From an uncultured Prevotella sp. (GTDB taxonomy: Bacteria; Bacteroidota; Bacteroidia; Bacteroidales; Bacteroidaceae), in assembly GCF_937863835.1 (NCBI RefSeq), contig NZ_CALMHT010000048.1, positions 1-44,006 of the forward strand: a stretch of DNA of 44,006 nt. Reading direction: 5' to 3'. The notes beneath the pieces are model-generated. The model was not told where the DNA came from, did not search any database, and saw only the letters and a list, made by a program, of their open reading frames with translations. Below are positions 36,492 to 44,006 of this stretch, piece by piece. How positions within the stretch are numbered: position 1 is the first letter of the stretch; each line of letters opens with the position of its first letter. The translations under genes were made by a program, and so were the position numbers.

Positions 36492-37226
36492 TTATTTAGT
36501 TGCGAAATACATAGTGCAGATACCGAACGTCAGTCTTCTGAACTTAGCCTCGCTGAACCCGGCTTTTTTCAGAACCTCTATCATTGTCTCCCCTTGCGGG
36601 AAAGCCTCGATAGTGGCGGTAAGGTATTTGTATGCACTGTCATCCTTCGATATCAGTTTACCGACGATAGGCAGTACAGTGTGTGAGTATATTCTGAATA
36701 ACTGTTTCATCGGGAACGATACAGGCTGTGTCAGTTCCACGATACTCAGATGTCCTCCTGTCTTCAGTACCCTGTACATCTCCCTCAGCCCCTTGTCGAG
36801 GTCGGGAAAGTTTCTGATTCCGAAAGCCGCTGTCACGGCATCGAATGTACCGTCGCTGAAAGACATATCCATGCAGTCTTCCTTTCTGAATGATATCACA
36901 TTTTCCATTCCGGCCTTTTCCACCTTGATCTGTCCTACCTTCATCATTCCTTCGCTGATATCAGCACCGGTAAGAGAATCAGGAGTCAGCATCCTGGCTG
37001 CCAGAATAGCGAAGTCGCCAGTACCTGTGGCAACATCCAGAATCGTCTTGGGCTTGTACGGAGCAAGTTGGGTGATAGCCTTACGTCTCCATCCGCGGTC
37101 GATATTCCACGACAGTCGGTGGTTGAGCAAGTCGTAAGAGTGGGCTATCTGGTCGAACATCGCTTCCACCTGTTTGCCCTTCTCTTCCTGTTCGCTGTAA
37201 GGTTTTATCTCCTCTTGCTTATACAT
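36492..37226 (-). CDS. ubiE: Demethylmenaquinone methyltransferase (UbiE/MenG)
   Basis: Transfers a methyl group from SAM to demethylmenaquinone. The 244 residues are typical. Class I methyltransferase motifs are visible: [13 protein letters not shown] (SAM-binding loop), [11 protein letters not shown], and the family signature block [24 protein letters not shown]. Bacteroidetes use menaquinone, so MenG activity is the likely physiological one. It is between purC (9 bp upstream) and aroE. Confidence 0.95.
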   Translation of the reverse strand: MYKQEEIKPYSEQEEKGKQVEAMFDQIAHSYDLLNHRLSWNIDRGWRRKAITQLAPYKPKTILDVATGTGDFAILAARMLTPDSLTGADISEGMMKVGQIKVEKAGMENVISFRKEDCMDMSFSDGTFDAVTAAFGIRNFPDLDKGLREMYRVLKTGGHLSIVELTQPVSFPMKQLFRIYSHTVLPIVGKLISKDDSAYKYLTATIEAFPQGETMIEVLKKAGFSEAKFRRLTFGICTMYFATK

Positions 37227-37235
37227 ACCTTATTA

Positions 37236-38183
37236 TTATCTGTTGGCCAGATACTTTTTGACATTGGCTTCTATACGAGCGGCGATGTCTACATTATCTT
37301 CAGCCTTCTGGAATTTCTCACCTGTGATATGCTCATACAGTTCGATATATCTGTCGCTTACGCTGTTGGCATATTCGTCTGTAATCTCAGGCATCGTCTG
37401 TCCCGGTTCGTTCATGAAGTTATGCTCAATAAGCCACTGGCGTACGAACTCCTTAGAGAGTTGCTTCTGAGGTTCACCCTTCTTCAGTTTTTCCTCATAA
37501 CCGTCGGCATAGAAGTAGCGGCTGCTGTCGGGTGTGTGAATCTCATCAATCAGATACACCTTACCGTCGCGCTTGCCGAACTCATATTTTGTATCCACGA
37601 GGATAAGACCTCTGCTGGCAGCTATTTCCTGTCCGCGAGCGAATATCTTACGTGTATAGTATTCCATCACCTCATAATCCTCTTTGCTTACAATGCCCTG
37701 TTTGATAATCTCCTCTTTAGAGATATTCAGGTCGTGTCCCTCGTCAGCCTTTGTCGTAGGAGTGATGATCGGTTCCGGGAAACGTTCGTTCTCGTGCATA
37801 CCGTCAGGCAGTTTCACACCGCACAGTTCACGGCATCCGTTCTTGTATTCTCTCCAGGCAGAACCTGTAAGGATAGAACGGATAATCATCTCTACGCGGA
37901 AGCCTTCACATTTCAGACCGACAGTCACCATCGGATCAGGAGTGGCCAGTTTCCAGTTAGGACAGATATCAGTAGTCTTGTCCAGAAATTGAGCGGCGAT
38001 CTGATTCAGCACCTGACCCTTGAAAGGAATACCCTTAGGCAGGATAACATCGAATGCCGAGATACGGTCGGTAGCCACCATGACGATTACGTCATCGTTA
38101 ATGTTATACACGTCACGGACTTTTCCGTGATACACACTCTTCTGTCCATCGAAGTGGAACTCAGTCTTTGTTAAAGCTTTCAT
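37236..38183 (-). CDS. purC: Phosphoribosylaminoimidazole-succinocarboxamide synthase
   Basis: PurC joins aspartate to CAIR in purine synthesis. The chosen form has 315 residues and begins [26 protein letters not shown], as the Bacteroidales enzyme usually does; the frame also allows ATG 38207 (eight residues longer), but that lies deeper within phoH. The [12 protein letters not shown]-binding block and the [11 protein letters not shown] and [12 protein letters not shown] motifs are visible. It overlaps the end of phoH by 23 bp. Confidence 0.96.
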   Translation of the reverse strand: MKALTKTEFHFDGQKSVYHGKVRDVYNINDDVIVMVATDRISAFDVILPKGIPFKGQVLNQIAAQFLDKTTDICPNWKLATPDPMVTVGLKCEGFRVEMIIRSILTGSAWREYKNGCRELCGVKLPDGMHENERFPEPIITPTTKADEGHDLNISKEEIIKQGIVSKEDYEVMEYYTRKIFARGQEIAASRGLILVDTKYEFGKRDGKVYLIDEIHTPDSSRYFYADGYEEKLKKGEPQKQLSKEFVRQWLIEHNFMNEPGQTMPEITDEYANSVSDRYIELYEHITGEKFQKAEDNVDIAARIEANVKKYLANR

Positions 38184-39144
38184 TTTCTTTATATGTTTTA
38201 TTTTCAAATTCCCTGTCGTGTTTCTCGTAAGCGTTTACGATGCTTGTTACGAGTTTGTGTCTTACGATATCCTTTTTTGTCATCTCGATAAATTCTATCC
38301 CCTCTATACCTTTCAGTATTTGGATAGATTCCACCAGTCCGCTCTTTTGTCCGTGAGGCAAGTCTATCTGCGTCACATCACCGGTGATGATCATCTTAGT
38401 GTTCCATCCCATACGTGTCAGGAACATTCTGATCTGTGCCGTTGTCGTGTTCTGCGCCTCATCGAGTATCACCACCGCATCGCTCAGGGTTCTGCCTCGC
38501 ATGAAAGCCAGAGGGGCAATCTGTATGATATGTTTTTCCATCATGTCCTGCAATTTCACCGCCGGTATCATATCCTCAAGGGCATCGTACAGCGGTTGCA
38601 GATACGGGTCTATCTTGTCTTTCATGTCACCGGGCAGGAAACCAAGTTTCTCACCAGCCTCCACAGCCGGACGACTTAATATGATTTTCTTTGCCGTTTT
38701 CTCTTTCAGAGCCTTTACCGCCAGCGCGATGCTGAGATAAGTCTTACCGGTGCCGGCTGGTCCCACGGCAAACATCATATCGTTCGTTTCGAAGGCGTCT
38801 ATCAGTTTCTGTTGGTTGGCGCCACGGCTCTTGATAGGTCGGCCGCTCACGCTATAGACGAGAACTCCCTTGATGGCATCCTGCTTCGTCTGTTCGCCTT
38901 TCGTGATAGATATGATATCCTCCTCATTCAGTTGATTGTATTTCAGCACGTGCAGGCGCATCTTCTCTGTATTCTCTTCGAATTCAGCCATCTGCTCCTC
39001 GTCGCCCAATACACGTATCACATTATCCCTTGCCACTATTCTCAGTTTAGGATATAACGCCTTAATCATCTGCAAATGAGAATTGTTAACCCCATAAAAT
39101 GTAACGGGGTCAATGTCCTCCAAAACAATATGCTTCTCTATCAA
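38161..39144 (-). CDS. phoH: PhoH-family ATPase
   Basis: A 327-residue PhoH/YbeZ-type P-loop protein, in other bacteria linked to RNA processing and ribosome biogenesis. Walker [12 protein letters not shown] and Walker [12 protein letters not shown] are clear, with [18 protein letters not shown] between them. The longest frame begins with TTG 39201, but this TTG is the -33 element and the frame crosses a -7 box (39179-39172). The real start is then TTG 39144 ([12 protein letters not shown] follows), which matches the family. It heads the nine-gene operon. Confidence 0.93.
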   Translation of the reverse strand: MIEKHIVLEDIDPVTFYGVNNSHLQMIKALYPKLRIVARDNVIRVLGDEEQMAEFEENTEKMRLHVLKYNQLNEEDIISITKGEQTKQDAIKGVLVYSVSGRPIKSRGANQQKLIDAFETNDMMFAVGPAGTGKTYLSIALAVKALKEKTAKKIILSRPAVEAGEKLGFLPGDMKDKIDPYLQPLYDALEDMIPAVKLQDMMEKHIIQIAPLAFMRGRTLSDAVVILDEAQNTTTAQIRMFLTRMGWNTKMIITGDVTQIDLPHGQKSGLVESIQILKGIEGIEFIEMTKKDIVRHKLVTSIVNAYEKHDREFENKTYKENESFNKD

Positions 39145-39170
39145 TGTATTTAAATTCTTAAAAATTCGAT

Positions 39171-39201
39171 GCAAAATTACAAAAAACTTTTTATATCTCA
39201 A
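39171..39201 (-). promoter_or_regulatory. Promoter of the phoH operon (-33 and -7)
   Basis: On the minus strand, TTG (39201-39199) precedes TAATTTTGC (39179-39171) by 19 nt. Start of transcription should fall near 39167, about 22 nt before the TTG start. It is the only strong promoter seen before the lpxD promoter, so it probably serves the whole 8-kb operon. Confidence 0.7.
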
Positions 39202-39211
39202 CCAATTACCT

Positions 39212-39219
39212 TACCTTTG
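39212..39219 (+). promoter_or_regulatory. -7 element for the DUF5715-like gene
   Basis: TACCTTTG matches TAnnTTTG and is 23 bp before the ATG at 39243. It is divergent from the phoH promoter; the two -7 elements are about 32 bp apart. Confidence 0.55.
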
Positions 39220-39242
39220 TAAGCAAATTAACATAAAAATCG

Positions 39243-40079
39243 ATGAAGATTACCAAAAATAGATATTTAGAGGGATTTGGGATTATTGTGATATTATTGG
39301 CTTTGGTGCGCTGTATATTTCCGTCAGTAGCCGATCCCAGGCATGCTCCCGCCCATCATGATATAGATACAGTCAAGACAGACACGCTGAAATCCGATTC
39401 CATGCAGATGACAAAGGAGAACGCTCAGGCCGTGGAGGCAGAATCCGAATCGGATACGGATGTGGCGGTGAAAGGTTCCCCTTTTTTCGGGGCAGACGGC
39501 AAACCGGTGAAGAACCGGATATACAGTGTTCCTAATTTCGGTCAGGCATTTCCCGACCAGAACGATGTACAGTTGGCTGTCGCCATGAAATACGGTGTAC
39601 AACCGGTTCAGAACCGTGAGGAAGCAGAGAGCAGAAAGCGTGAACTGGTATTCGTGGGCAGTAATCCCTATTTCTATATTGACCGTCTTCACAACAGTAT
39701 TCCCTATCTTGTGCCCCGTGCTTCAGTGCTGTTGCAGGAGATAGGACGTACTTTCTTCGACAGTCTTCAGATGAAAGGGATTCCTTTGCATAAGATTATT
39801 ATCACCAGTGTGATGCGTACCAAGGACGATGTGGAGCGGTTGCGCGGTCACAACGGCAACGCCACGCAGAACAGTTGTCATCTCTACGGCACTACGTTCG
39901 ACCTGTGTTATAACCGATACAAGACGGTAGAAGACCCGGAAGGTCCTGCCCGTCATAAAGTGAGAAACGATACCTTGAAATGGGTGTTAAGCGAAGTGCT
40001 TAACGATATGCGGAAGCAGAACAGATGCTTCATCAAGTACGAAGTACATCAGGGCTGCTTCCACATTACGGTCAAATAA
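39243..40079 (+). CDS. DUF5715-like periplasmic protein with M15 peptidase-like motifs
   Basis: A 278-residue protein with an N-terminal hydrophobic segment (about 11-27, GFGIIVILLALVRCIF) that is either an anchor or a signal. A Ser/Thr/Asp-rich linker follows. From about residue 155 there is a domain whose motifs ITSVMRT, SCHLYGTTFDLCY (H-x6-D) and EVHQGCFHITV recall the zinc ligands of M15 (VanY/DacA-like) D-Ala carboxypeptidases. This resembles the Bacteroidetes DUF5715 family (recalled). If the zinc site is real it would trim peptidoglycan peptides. The M15 relation is inference. Confidence 0.78.
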   Translation: MKITKNRYLEGFGIIVILLALVRCIFPSVADPRHAPAHHDIDTVKTDTLKSDSMQMTKENAQAVEAESESDTDVAVKGSPFFGADGKPVKNRIYSVPNFGQAFPDQNDVQLAVAMKYGVQPVQNREEAESRKRELVFVGSNPYFYIDRLHNSIPYLVPRASVLLQEIGRTFFDSLQMKGIPLHKIIITSVMRTKDDVERLRGHNGNATQNSCHLYGTTFDLCYNRYKTVEDPEGPARHKVRNDTLKWVLSEVLNDMRKQNRCFIKYEVHQGCFHITVK

Positions 40080-40088
40080 GGACCGGAT

Positions 40089-40778
40089 TTATAATCCTAT
40101 TCCTTTTATAGCTTTGTCGGCGGCACTGTTTACAGCGTCGTTGGCTTTCTTGTTGGCTTTGTTCACTGCATCGCTGGCCTTTTTATGTGCGCTGTTCACT
40201 GCACTGTTGGCCTTGTCGGTGGCAGCCTGTTTGGCGGCGTTTACCTTGTTTGTTGCTGCGGTCTTGACATTAGCCGCGGCATTTTTGGCTGTGCTTACAG
40301 CACCGTTGGCGGCATTCTCGGCATCCGACTTAACTGTCTGTCCTGCCTCGGTGGCAGCGTTTGCGGCATTGGTCGGTATGTTGGATACACTGTTTACCAA
40401 GTCGTCCAGTGTTGTTGTCTCGCCCTTTGTGGCGGTCTTTATTTGTTCAGCGTGCTCTTTCAGGTAAGTCTTCACCTGTGCGGCATACTTGTTAGCCGTT
40501 TCGATATCGCCTTTGTCGATATACGCTTTGATCTGACTCTTTATCTTCTCCGTTACCGTGGCGATAACCTTCGGATCTTTAGAGTTCAGTTTCTCGCCCA
40601 GTTCGCTCAGCACTGCTGTAGCCTCAGGAACCTGTGCAGCCTCCATCTTACTGGCCGTACTGTCAGTAGCCACATTTTCAGAATCTGTGGTTTTACTGTT
40701 CTGTGCCGTCTTGTTTCCGCAAGAGGCGGCGGTTATCAGCATACAAGCTACAGCCGCCATCATAAAAAAATTCTTCAT
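40089..40778 (-). CDS. Alanine/lysine-rich repeat lipoprotein, function unknown
   Basis: A 229-residue lipoprotein: the signal ends in a lipobox (ITAASCGN). From about residue 130 to the end it consists of an Ala/Asn/Lys/Asp/Thr-rich repeat with an 11-residue-like rhythm (NAANGAVSTAKNAAANVKTA; KASDAVNKANKKANDAVNSA). This is typical of long amphipathic helices, as in apolipoprotein- or LEA-like proteins. A more ordinary helical domain (about 50-125) precedes it. It follows the 204-residue gene by 22 bp, so the two may be co-expressed. It could be anchored at the outer membrane and lie on lipid or peptidoglycan; that is a guess. Confidence 0.75.
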   Translation of the reverse strand: MKNFFMMAAVACMLITAASCGNKTAQNSKTTDSENVATDSTASKMEAAQVPEATAVLSELGEKLNSKDPKVIATVTEKIKSQIKAYIDKGDIETANKYAAQVKTYLKEHAEQIKTATKGETTTLDDLVNSVSNIPTNAANAATEAGQTVKSDAENAANGAVSTAKNAAANVKTAATNKVNAAKQAATDKANSAVNSAHKKASDAVNKANKKANDAVNSAADKAIKGIGL

Positions 40779-40800
40779 ATCCTTTTATTTAAATATAACT

Positions 40801-41415
40801 TTATTCAGCTTCTTTTGTATAGACCATGGCACTGCTGTCGTCCTTCATCATCCACTTTCCCTTCTTGTTCTTGTAGATGGTTACAACAGTCTTCTCGTCG
40901 TAAGTGCCACCGTTGCCGATGCTCTTGCCGATAAGAAGCAGTTTACCGGGTTTACCCTGTAGTTCCCAACTGGAGTAGGGCAGAGAAGCCATATTGATAG
41001 ACTGAGCCTTACCGTTCACTTCGAGTTCAACACCCATTTTCTTTGTTTTATCGATAGGGTCTGGTGTCGTCCATTTTCCTATAGCGTTATAGTAGTCGGC
41101 GCTGCCTTCCACCTTTTTGGCAACCAGTCCGTCGGCAGTCTTTTTGCATATCACCTTGGCTATGTTTCCTATCACGATATAAGCTTGTTTCATATTGGTA
41201 TTGTCGTCAGTAGGAATAAACAGTGTTTCCGATTTCGAACCGATTGTTTTCAGTTCCAGACAATGCATGGTCGTACCTTCGCCGATAATACCCATTTTCA
41301 CGATAGCAGAAACTTTTGCGCATTTCTTAACCACTTTCTTTTTAGCAGCTTGAGCCGTTGTAGCACTTGCCATTATTAGTCCGGCAATTGCAAGAATCAT
41401 CATTGTCTTTTTCAT
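40801..41415 (-). CDS. Exported basic protein of unknown function
   Basis: A 204-residue protein with a signal peptide (about 1-23, cleavage near TAQA). A short Lys-rich N-terminus follows (KKKVVKKCAKV), then what appears to be one mixed alpha/beta domain (SETLFIPTDDNTNMKQAY, YSSWELQGKPGKLLLIG, EKTVVTIYKNKKGKWMM). I do not recognise a family. It has one of the best promoters in the window and is followed by the repeat lipoprotein; periplasmic or surface location is likely. Confidence 0.78.
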   Translation of the reverse strand: MKKTMMILAIAGLIMASATTAQAAKKKVVKKCAKVSAIVKMGIIGEGTTMHCLELKTIGSKSETLFIPTDDNTNMKQAYIVIGNIAKVICKKTADGLVAKKVEGSADYYNAIGKWTTPDPIDKTKKMGVELEVNGKAQSINMASLPYSSWELQGKPGKLLLIGKSIGNGGTYDEKTVVTIYKNKKGKWMMKDDSSAMVYTKEAE

Positions 41416-41458
41416 TTCTTTTTAGTTTAAATTATTAAATGTTCACAGTAATAGAATA

Positions 41459-41490
41459 CAAAGATAGGGAAAAGTTTTTTAATCTCCAAA
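41459..41490 (-). promoter_or_regulatory. Promoter of the 40801-41415 gene (-33 and -7)
   Basis: On the minus strand, TTTG (41490-41487) precedes TATCTTTG (41466-41459) by 20 nt, which is the consensus spacing. It leaves a leader of about 40 nt. Confidence 0.75.
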
Positions 41491-41656
41491 AAATTTTTTT
41501 CAAAAAAAAACCTCACAACACCGCGATGCTGTTGCCTAAAAGGGTTTCACTAAACATGAAACGTCAACAAACGTCAGAGAAACATCACAGAATTTGGTAG
41601 AAGAACGTGAATTGGTCGTCGCGTATTAGAAGAATTGTCATAATTCAGTCAGAGAT
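41491..41656. other. Intergenic stretch, AT-rich then mixed
   Basis: No reading frame worth calling. 41491-41511 is a T-run then an A-run, which may bend DNA upstream of the promoter. 41550-41580 contains ACGTCA twice. Nothing else was recognised before the palindrome array at 41657. Confidence 0.5.
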
Positions 41657-41788
41657 TTTACAGAGGGTCTCTGTAAAGTGTTTACACAGCACCTCTGTAA
41701 ACACATTACAGCGGTGCGGTAACAACATTACAGCAGTGGTGTAACAACATTACACAAGGCGTGTAATCTCTTTACAGCGGTGCTGTAA
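41657..41788. repeat. Array of six short palindromes with 22-24 bp period
   Basis: Six inverted repeats related to TTACAGC-GGT-GCTGTAA have centres at 41667, 41691, 41714, 41736, 41758 and 41780; spacings are 24, 23, 22, 22 and 22 bp. Copies 1 (TTTACAGAG-GGT-CTCTGTAAA), 5 (ATTACAC/GTGTAAT) and 6 are perfect; the others carry one mismatch. The stem mutations in copies 1 and 5 are compensated on the other arm, so the pairing rather than the sequence appears to be kept. It lies between the terminator of the surface-protein gene and the promoter of the 40801-41415 gene. Identity unknown. Confidence 0.85.
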
Positions 41789-41807
41789 TTGTACTTTAAC
41801 TGTTTTT

Positions 41808-41910
41808 GTTGACTACTGGGATACTTATTTACGAAGTCGGTTGACTCAGCTTGTCAATATTTTCATGCGGGTTGATACCTCTTTTTCGTTATTCGCCATC
41901 AGCGTTGACT
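41808..41910 (+). repeat. GTTGACT-like direct repeats about 32 bp apart
   Basis: GTTGACT occurs at 41808, 41840 and 41904, with a related GTTGATA at 41871; the intervals are 32, 31 and 33 bp. The copies are short, so chance is not excluded, but the regular interval is about three helical turns. Confidence 0.4.
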
Positions 41911-41921
41911 ATTGAAAAAGA

Positions 41922-41959
41922 AAAGAGTCGCCTTCTCAAAATTGAGAAAGCGACTCTTT
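41922..41959 (-). terminator. Terminator of the surface-protein gene
   Basis: AAAGAGTCGC plus TTCTCAA on one side pair with TTGAGAA plus GCGACTCTTT on the other, a 17-bp stem with one mismatch (C41932/A41949) and a 2-nt loop. On the minus strand it is followed by TCTTTTTC, consistent with a rho-independent terminator 29 bp after the gene's stop. Confidence 0.9.
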
Positions 41960-41987
41960 GTATTACGAACTTGTTTACGACAAGTAA

Positions 41988-44006
41988 TTATTTTACGATA
42001 TATTTTTTACCGTTTACGATATAGATACCCTTTGCAAGACCTTCGAGGGAAGTAGAGTTCGTGCGAACCACCTGACCGTTGAGGTTGTAAACAGTATTGG
42101 ATGTGGCAGCATTTGTGCTTGTATCCGTGTTGATATTCTCTATGGCTGTAGTACCATTACCTTCGCTTATACCGTCAAAGTTGAATGTATATTTAGATGT
42201 CTGCCTGTTGGCATCTTTCAAAGTCCAACGAGTAGCGTAGATAGGGAAGTTACCCTCTTTGTCATAGTACATATCACCGCTTGTTACATAATATACATAG
42301 TCACCAACAGGGGTCGTCGTCTTGTAATAGTAACCATTAAAGGTCAGCGAACCTGCATCAGTTGTGTATGTATCTGTGACTGCAGTTTGTGTACTAGCTG
42401 TCTTTGTTACACCTTCTATCTGATATAGAGGACCATATATTTTGTACTTGGTATTGTTATTTGAATAATCATATTCTTTATTTACCGCAACATCAGGATC
42501 GGCTGTTACCCAAATTACATAACATTTGCCTGCTTCGATACCACTAGTACCTAGATTTACTGTCTTAAACAGAATCTGAGAAGGTTTATCTGGGTTGATG
42601 CCAACGAGTTCACTCAACTTGGCATCCTCACCGAATGCAGCTCTTACCTGAGAACCGGAAAGACTGATTGGCAGTACGATAGCATTCCATGCATCTTTAG
42701 TGAAAGCGCGACGATAGTTTAGACGGCATGGGAACTTGTATATACCCTTGTCAAGACTTTCTTCTGTACCTTCCTCATTGAGATAAATCTCATTTTTACC
42801 GCAATAGTACAGTTTGAAATTGTCTACAAAAGCAGACCCATCAGTCTTTGTTTTTTTAAGACCGAAAGTCAGAGACTGTCCTTCGTGTACATATATATAT
42901 ACTTCGTTAGGGTAGTTCGTTTCATCACCAAGAAAAATGTTACCTGCTGCAATATTTTTATTATATGTAAAATTCCGAGAATTAGAACTGAGTCCGTTAA
43001 CAGTTCCACTGAAATATGATGTATAGGTATTCAATAATATAGATGATTCATTACCACTGTAATTATTAGCTGTATTAGTCTTCGCATATAAGTATGAATT
43101 TGCATTATCATTTCCATTGTTGTAATAGAAGCCCTGACAAGCAATTCTATATATACCTTCTTCTAGGTCTGTAACTGTTTGGCTAAGAGTATTTGATTCG
43201 TTGTCTATTTCAGCAGCGAAATACTTTCCCCAACCATTGTTGTCTGATGCTCCTCCATTGGATTCTTCTACACCAATAGAATGTCCGGACGTGTTGTTTC
43301 CAACTGCTCCTGTCTTTCCGTTTCCCCACATCCATGAACTTGCATTGTTACTATTTCTATCAAATCTAGAGTCTTCAAGAAGACCTGTAACGTCTATTTG
43401 TTCATAATTAGCCTTGGCTGTTACAGCAAGATAATCTTCTCTAGTGATAATCATCCAATCGCAACTGCTTCCCTGGTCATCTTGTTGTAGTTCCAAAACT
43501 GAACTTTGATTTAAATAATATGTATTCCAATTATTACCACAATCATCACAATCTCGAGAATACCGAATATTATATATAGGGTTTGTATCTGAGCCATCAG
43601 ATTTTACAAAATTCCAATATATATTATCCGAACGGTCCACATAAACATTACCACTTGATACGGATAAGCTATTACCGTTGCTTGTTGCCGGAGTTGTTAC
43701 ATTAGAGTGGACATTATAGAAGTTGTATGTATGATTTGTTGGCCGCCCCCATCTATCATATGTTGTTTCAGTGTATGAATCTTGAGTAATGTAAAACTTC
43801 ATACCCACATTAGTCATAATACCTTGCATGCCATACATTCCGCCGCAGGTAATAAATTGTTTACTCTTTACATTATAAAGGTAAACATACGTAGGGTCGC
43901 TCGTATTTGTAGTCAAAATAGAGGATATTGGCTTTGCATAACTAGACCACACAATATCAACAGTCTCAGCAAAAATTTTATTCGTGTTTCCTAACATCAA
44001 TAGCAT
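41988..44006 (-). CDS. Cell-surface protein with C-terminal sorting tail, 5' end at window edge
   Basis: At least 672 residues; the frame reaches the edge of the window. The first residues (MLLMLGNTNKIFAE) look like the end of a signal peptide, so the true start may lie beyond. Residues about 35-190 resemble a beta-trefoil-like repeat (YLYNVKSKQFITCGG). About 195-405 is a probable galactose-binding-like beta-sandwich (LEEGIYRIACQGFYY, then EGQSLTFGLKKT). A further region follows, and the C-terminus ends in NLNGQVV and GLAKGIYIVNGKKYIVK. That final block is a type A-like sorting tail common in Prevotella surface proteins and suggests secretion to the outer surface. No catalytic domain is recognised; glycan binding is inferred. 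Confidence 0.8.
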   Translation of the reverse strand: MLLMLGNTNKIFAETVDIVWSSYAKPISSILTTNTSDPTYVYLYNVKSKQFITCGGMYGMQGIMTNVGMKFYITQDSYTETTYDRWGRPTNHTYNFYNVHSNVTTPATSNGNSLSVSSGNVYVDRSDNIYWNFVKSDGSDTNPIYNIRYSRDCDDCGNNWNTYYLNQSSVLELQQDDQGSSCDWMIITREDYLAVTAKANYEQIDVTGLLEDSRFDRNSNNASSWMWGNGKTGAVGNNTSGHSIGVEESNGGASDNNGWGKYFAAEIDNESNTLSQTVTDLEEGIYRIACQGFYYNNGNDNANSYLYAKTNTANNYSGNESSILLNTYTSYFSGTVNGLSSNSRNFTYNKNIAAGNIFLGDETNYPNEVYIYVHEGQSLTFGLKKTKTDGSAFVDNFKLYYCGKNEIYLNEEGTEESLDKGIYKFPCRLNYRRAFTKDAWNAIVLPISLSGSQVRAAFGEDAKLSELVGINPDKPSQILFKTVNLGTSGIEAGKCYVIWVTADPDVAVNKEYDYSNNNTKYKIYGPLYQIEGVTKTASTQTAVTDTYTTDAGSLTFNGYYYKTTTPVGDYVYYVTSGDMYYDKEGNFPIYATRWTLKDANRQTSKYTFNFDGISEGNGTTAIENINTDTSTNAATSNTVYNLNGQVVRTNSTSLEGLAKGIYIVNGKKYIVK

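Noticed and set aside
37068..38174. A 368-codon plus-strand frame
   Set aside because: It is antisense to ubiE and purC, both with clear motifs on the minus strand, and has no recognisable domain.
41657..41788. CRISPR array
   Set aside because: Units are short palindromes with 22-24 bp period and only 3-7 bp between them; a CRISPR array has 20-40 bp repeats with unique spacers of similar length, and no cas gene is nearby.

Overview
The window comes from a Bacteroidota chromosome, most probably a Bacteroidales/Prevotellaceae (Prevotella-like) gut or rumen bacterium. The evidence is of several kinds. LpxC is fused to FabZ and FeoA is fused to FeoB. SecA is about 1100 residues long with a C-terminal zinc motif. 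There are DUF4421-, DUF4105- and DUF5715-like proteins. A surface protein at the right edge ends in a Prevotella-style sorting tail. Genes lack Shine-Dalgarno sequences and are preceded instead by the Bacteroidetes -7 element TAnnTTTG. No rRNA, tRNA, CRISPR, insertion sequence or prophage gene was seen; this is mainly a core-genome stretch with accessory edges.

Layout. 1-515 holds no confident gene, but has hairpins and a promoter. 516-3690 carries a secreted GH9 glycanase and a small secreted Tyr/Arg/Asp/Asn-rich protein; a DUF4421-like outer-membrane protein (minus) follows. 5030-7596 is a two-gene polar amino-acid ABC transporter whose binding domain looks circularly permuted and whose ATPase has an extra C-terminal domain. 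7616-14394 (minus) has feoAB, an orphan ABC ATPase and secA. 14507-16152 (minus) is a two-gene unit with a DUF4105 membrane protein. Divergent from it, 16244-20241 is the overlapping unit coaX - FadL-like outer-membrane protein - lptC - CorC/HlyC-type protein, followed by a PpiD-like chaperone with its own promoter (to 22480) and a strong bidirectional terminator.

On the minus strand, 22583-26939 is a bifunctional penicillin-binding protein overlapping a Pif1-like helicase with a TPR tail. 26995-31127 is the lipid A operon lpxD - lpxC/fabZ - lpxA - miaA. 31176-39144 is a tightly packed nine-gene operon read from one promoter: phoH - purC - ubiE/menG - aroE - purM - prfA - a previously easy-to-miss 48-codon ORF - pyrF - HD hydrolase. 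39243-40079 (plus) is a DUF5715/M15-like periplasmic protein. 40089-41415 (minus) has an alanine-rich repeat lipoprotein and a small secreted protein. 41988-44006 (minus) is a cell-surface protein running off the edge.

Envelope construction dominates: lipid A synthesis (lpx), LPS export (lptC), outer-membrane proteins, peptidoglycan synthesis, protein export (secA) and periplasmic folding are all present, mixed with purine, pyrimidine, shikimate and menaquinone synthesis and translation genes. The most unusual non-coding structure is a run of six short palindromes (consensus TTACAGC-GGT-GCTGTAA) whose centres settle to exactly 22 bp spacing at 41657-41788, followed by GTTGACT-like repeats about 32 bp apart. 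Several start codons were moved (phoH, the penicillin-binding protein, purC, lptC, the DUF4421-like protein, feoAB), because the longest reading frame began inside a recognisable promoter or a neighbouring gene.
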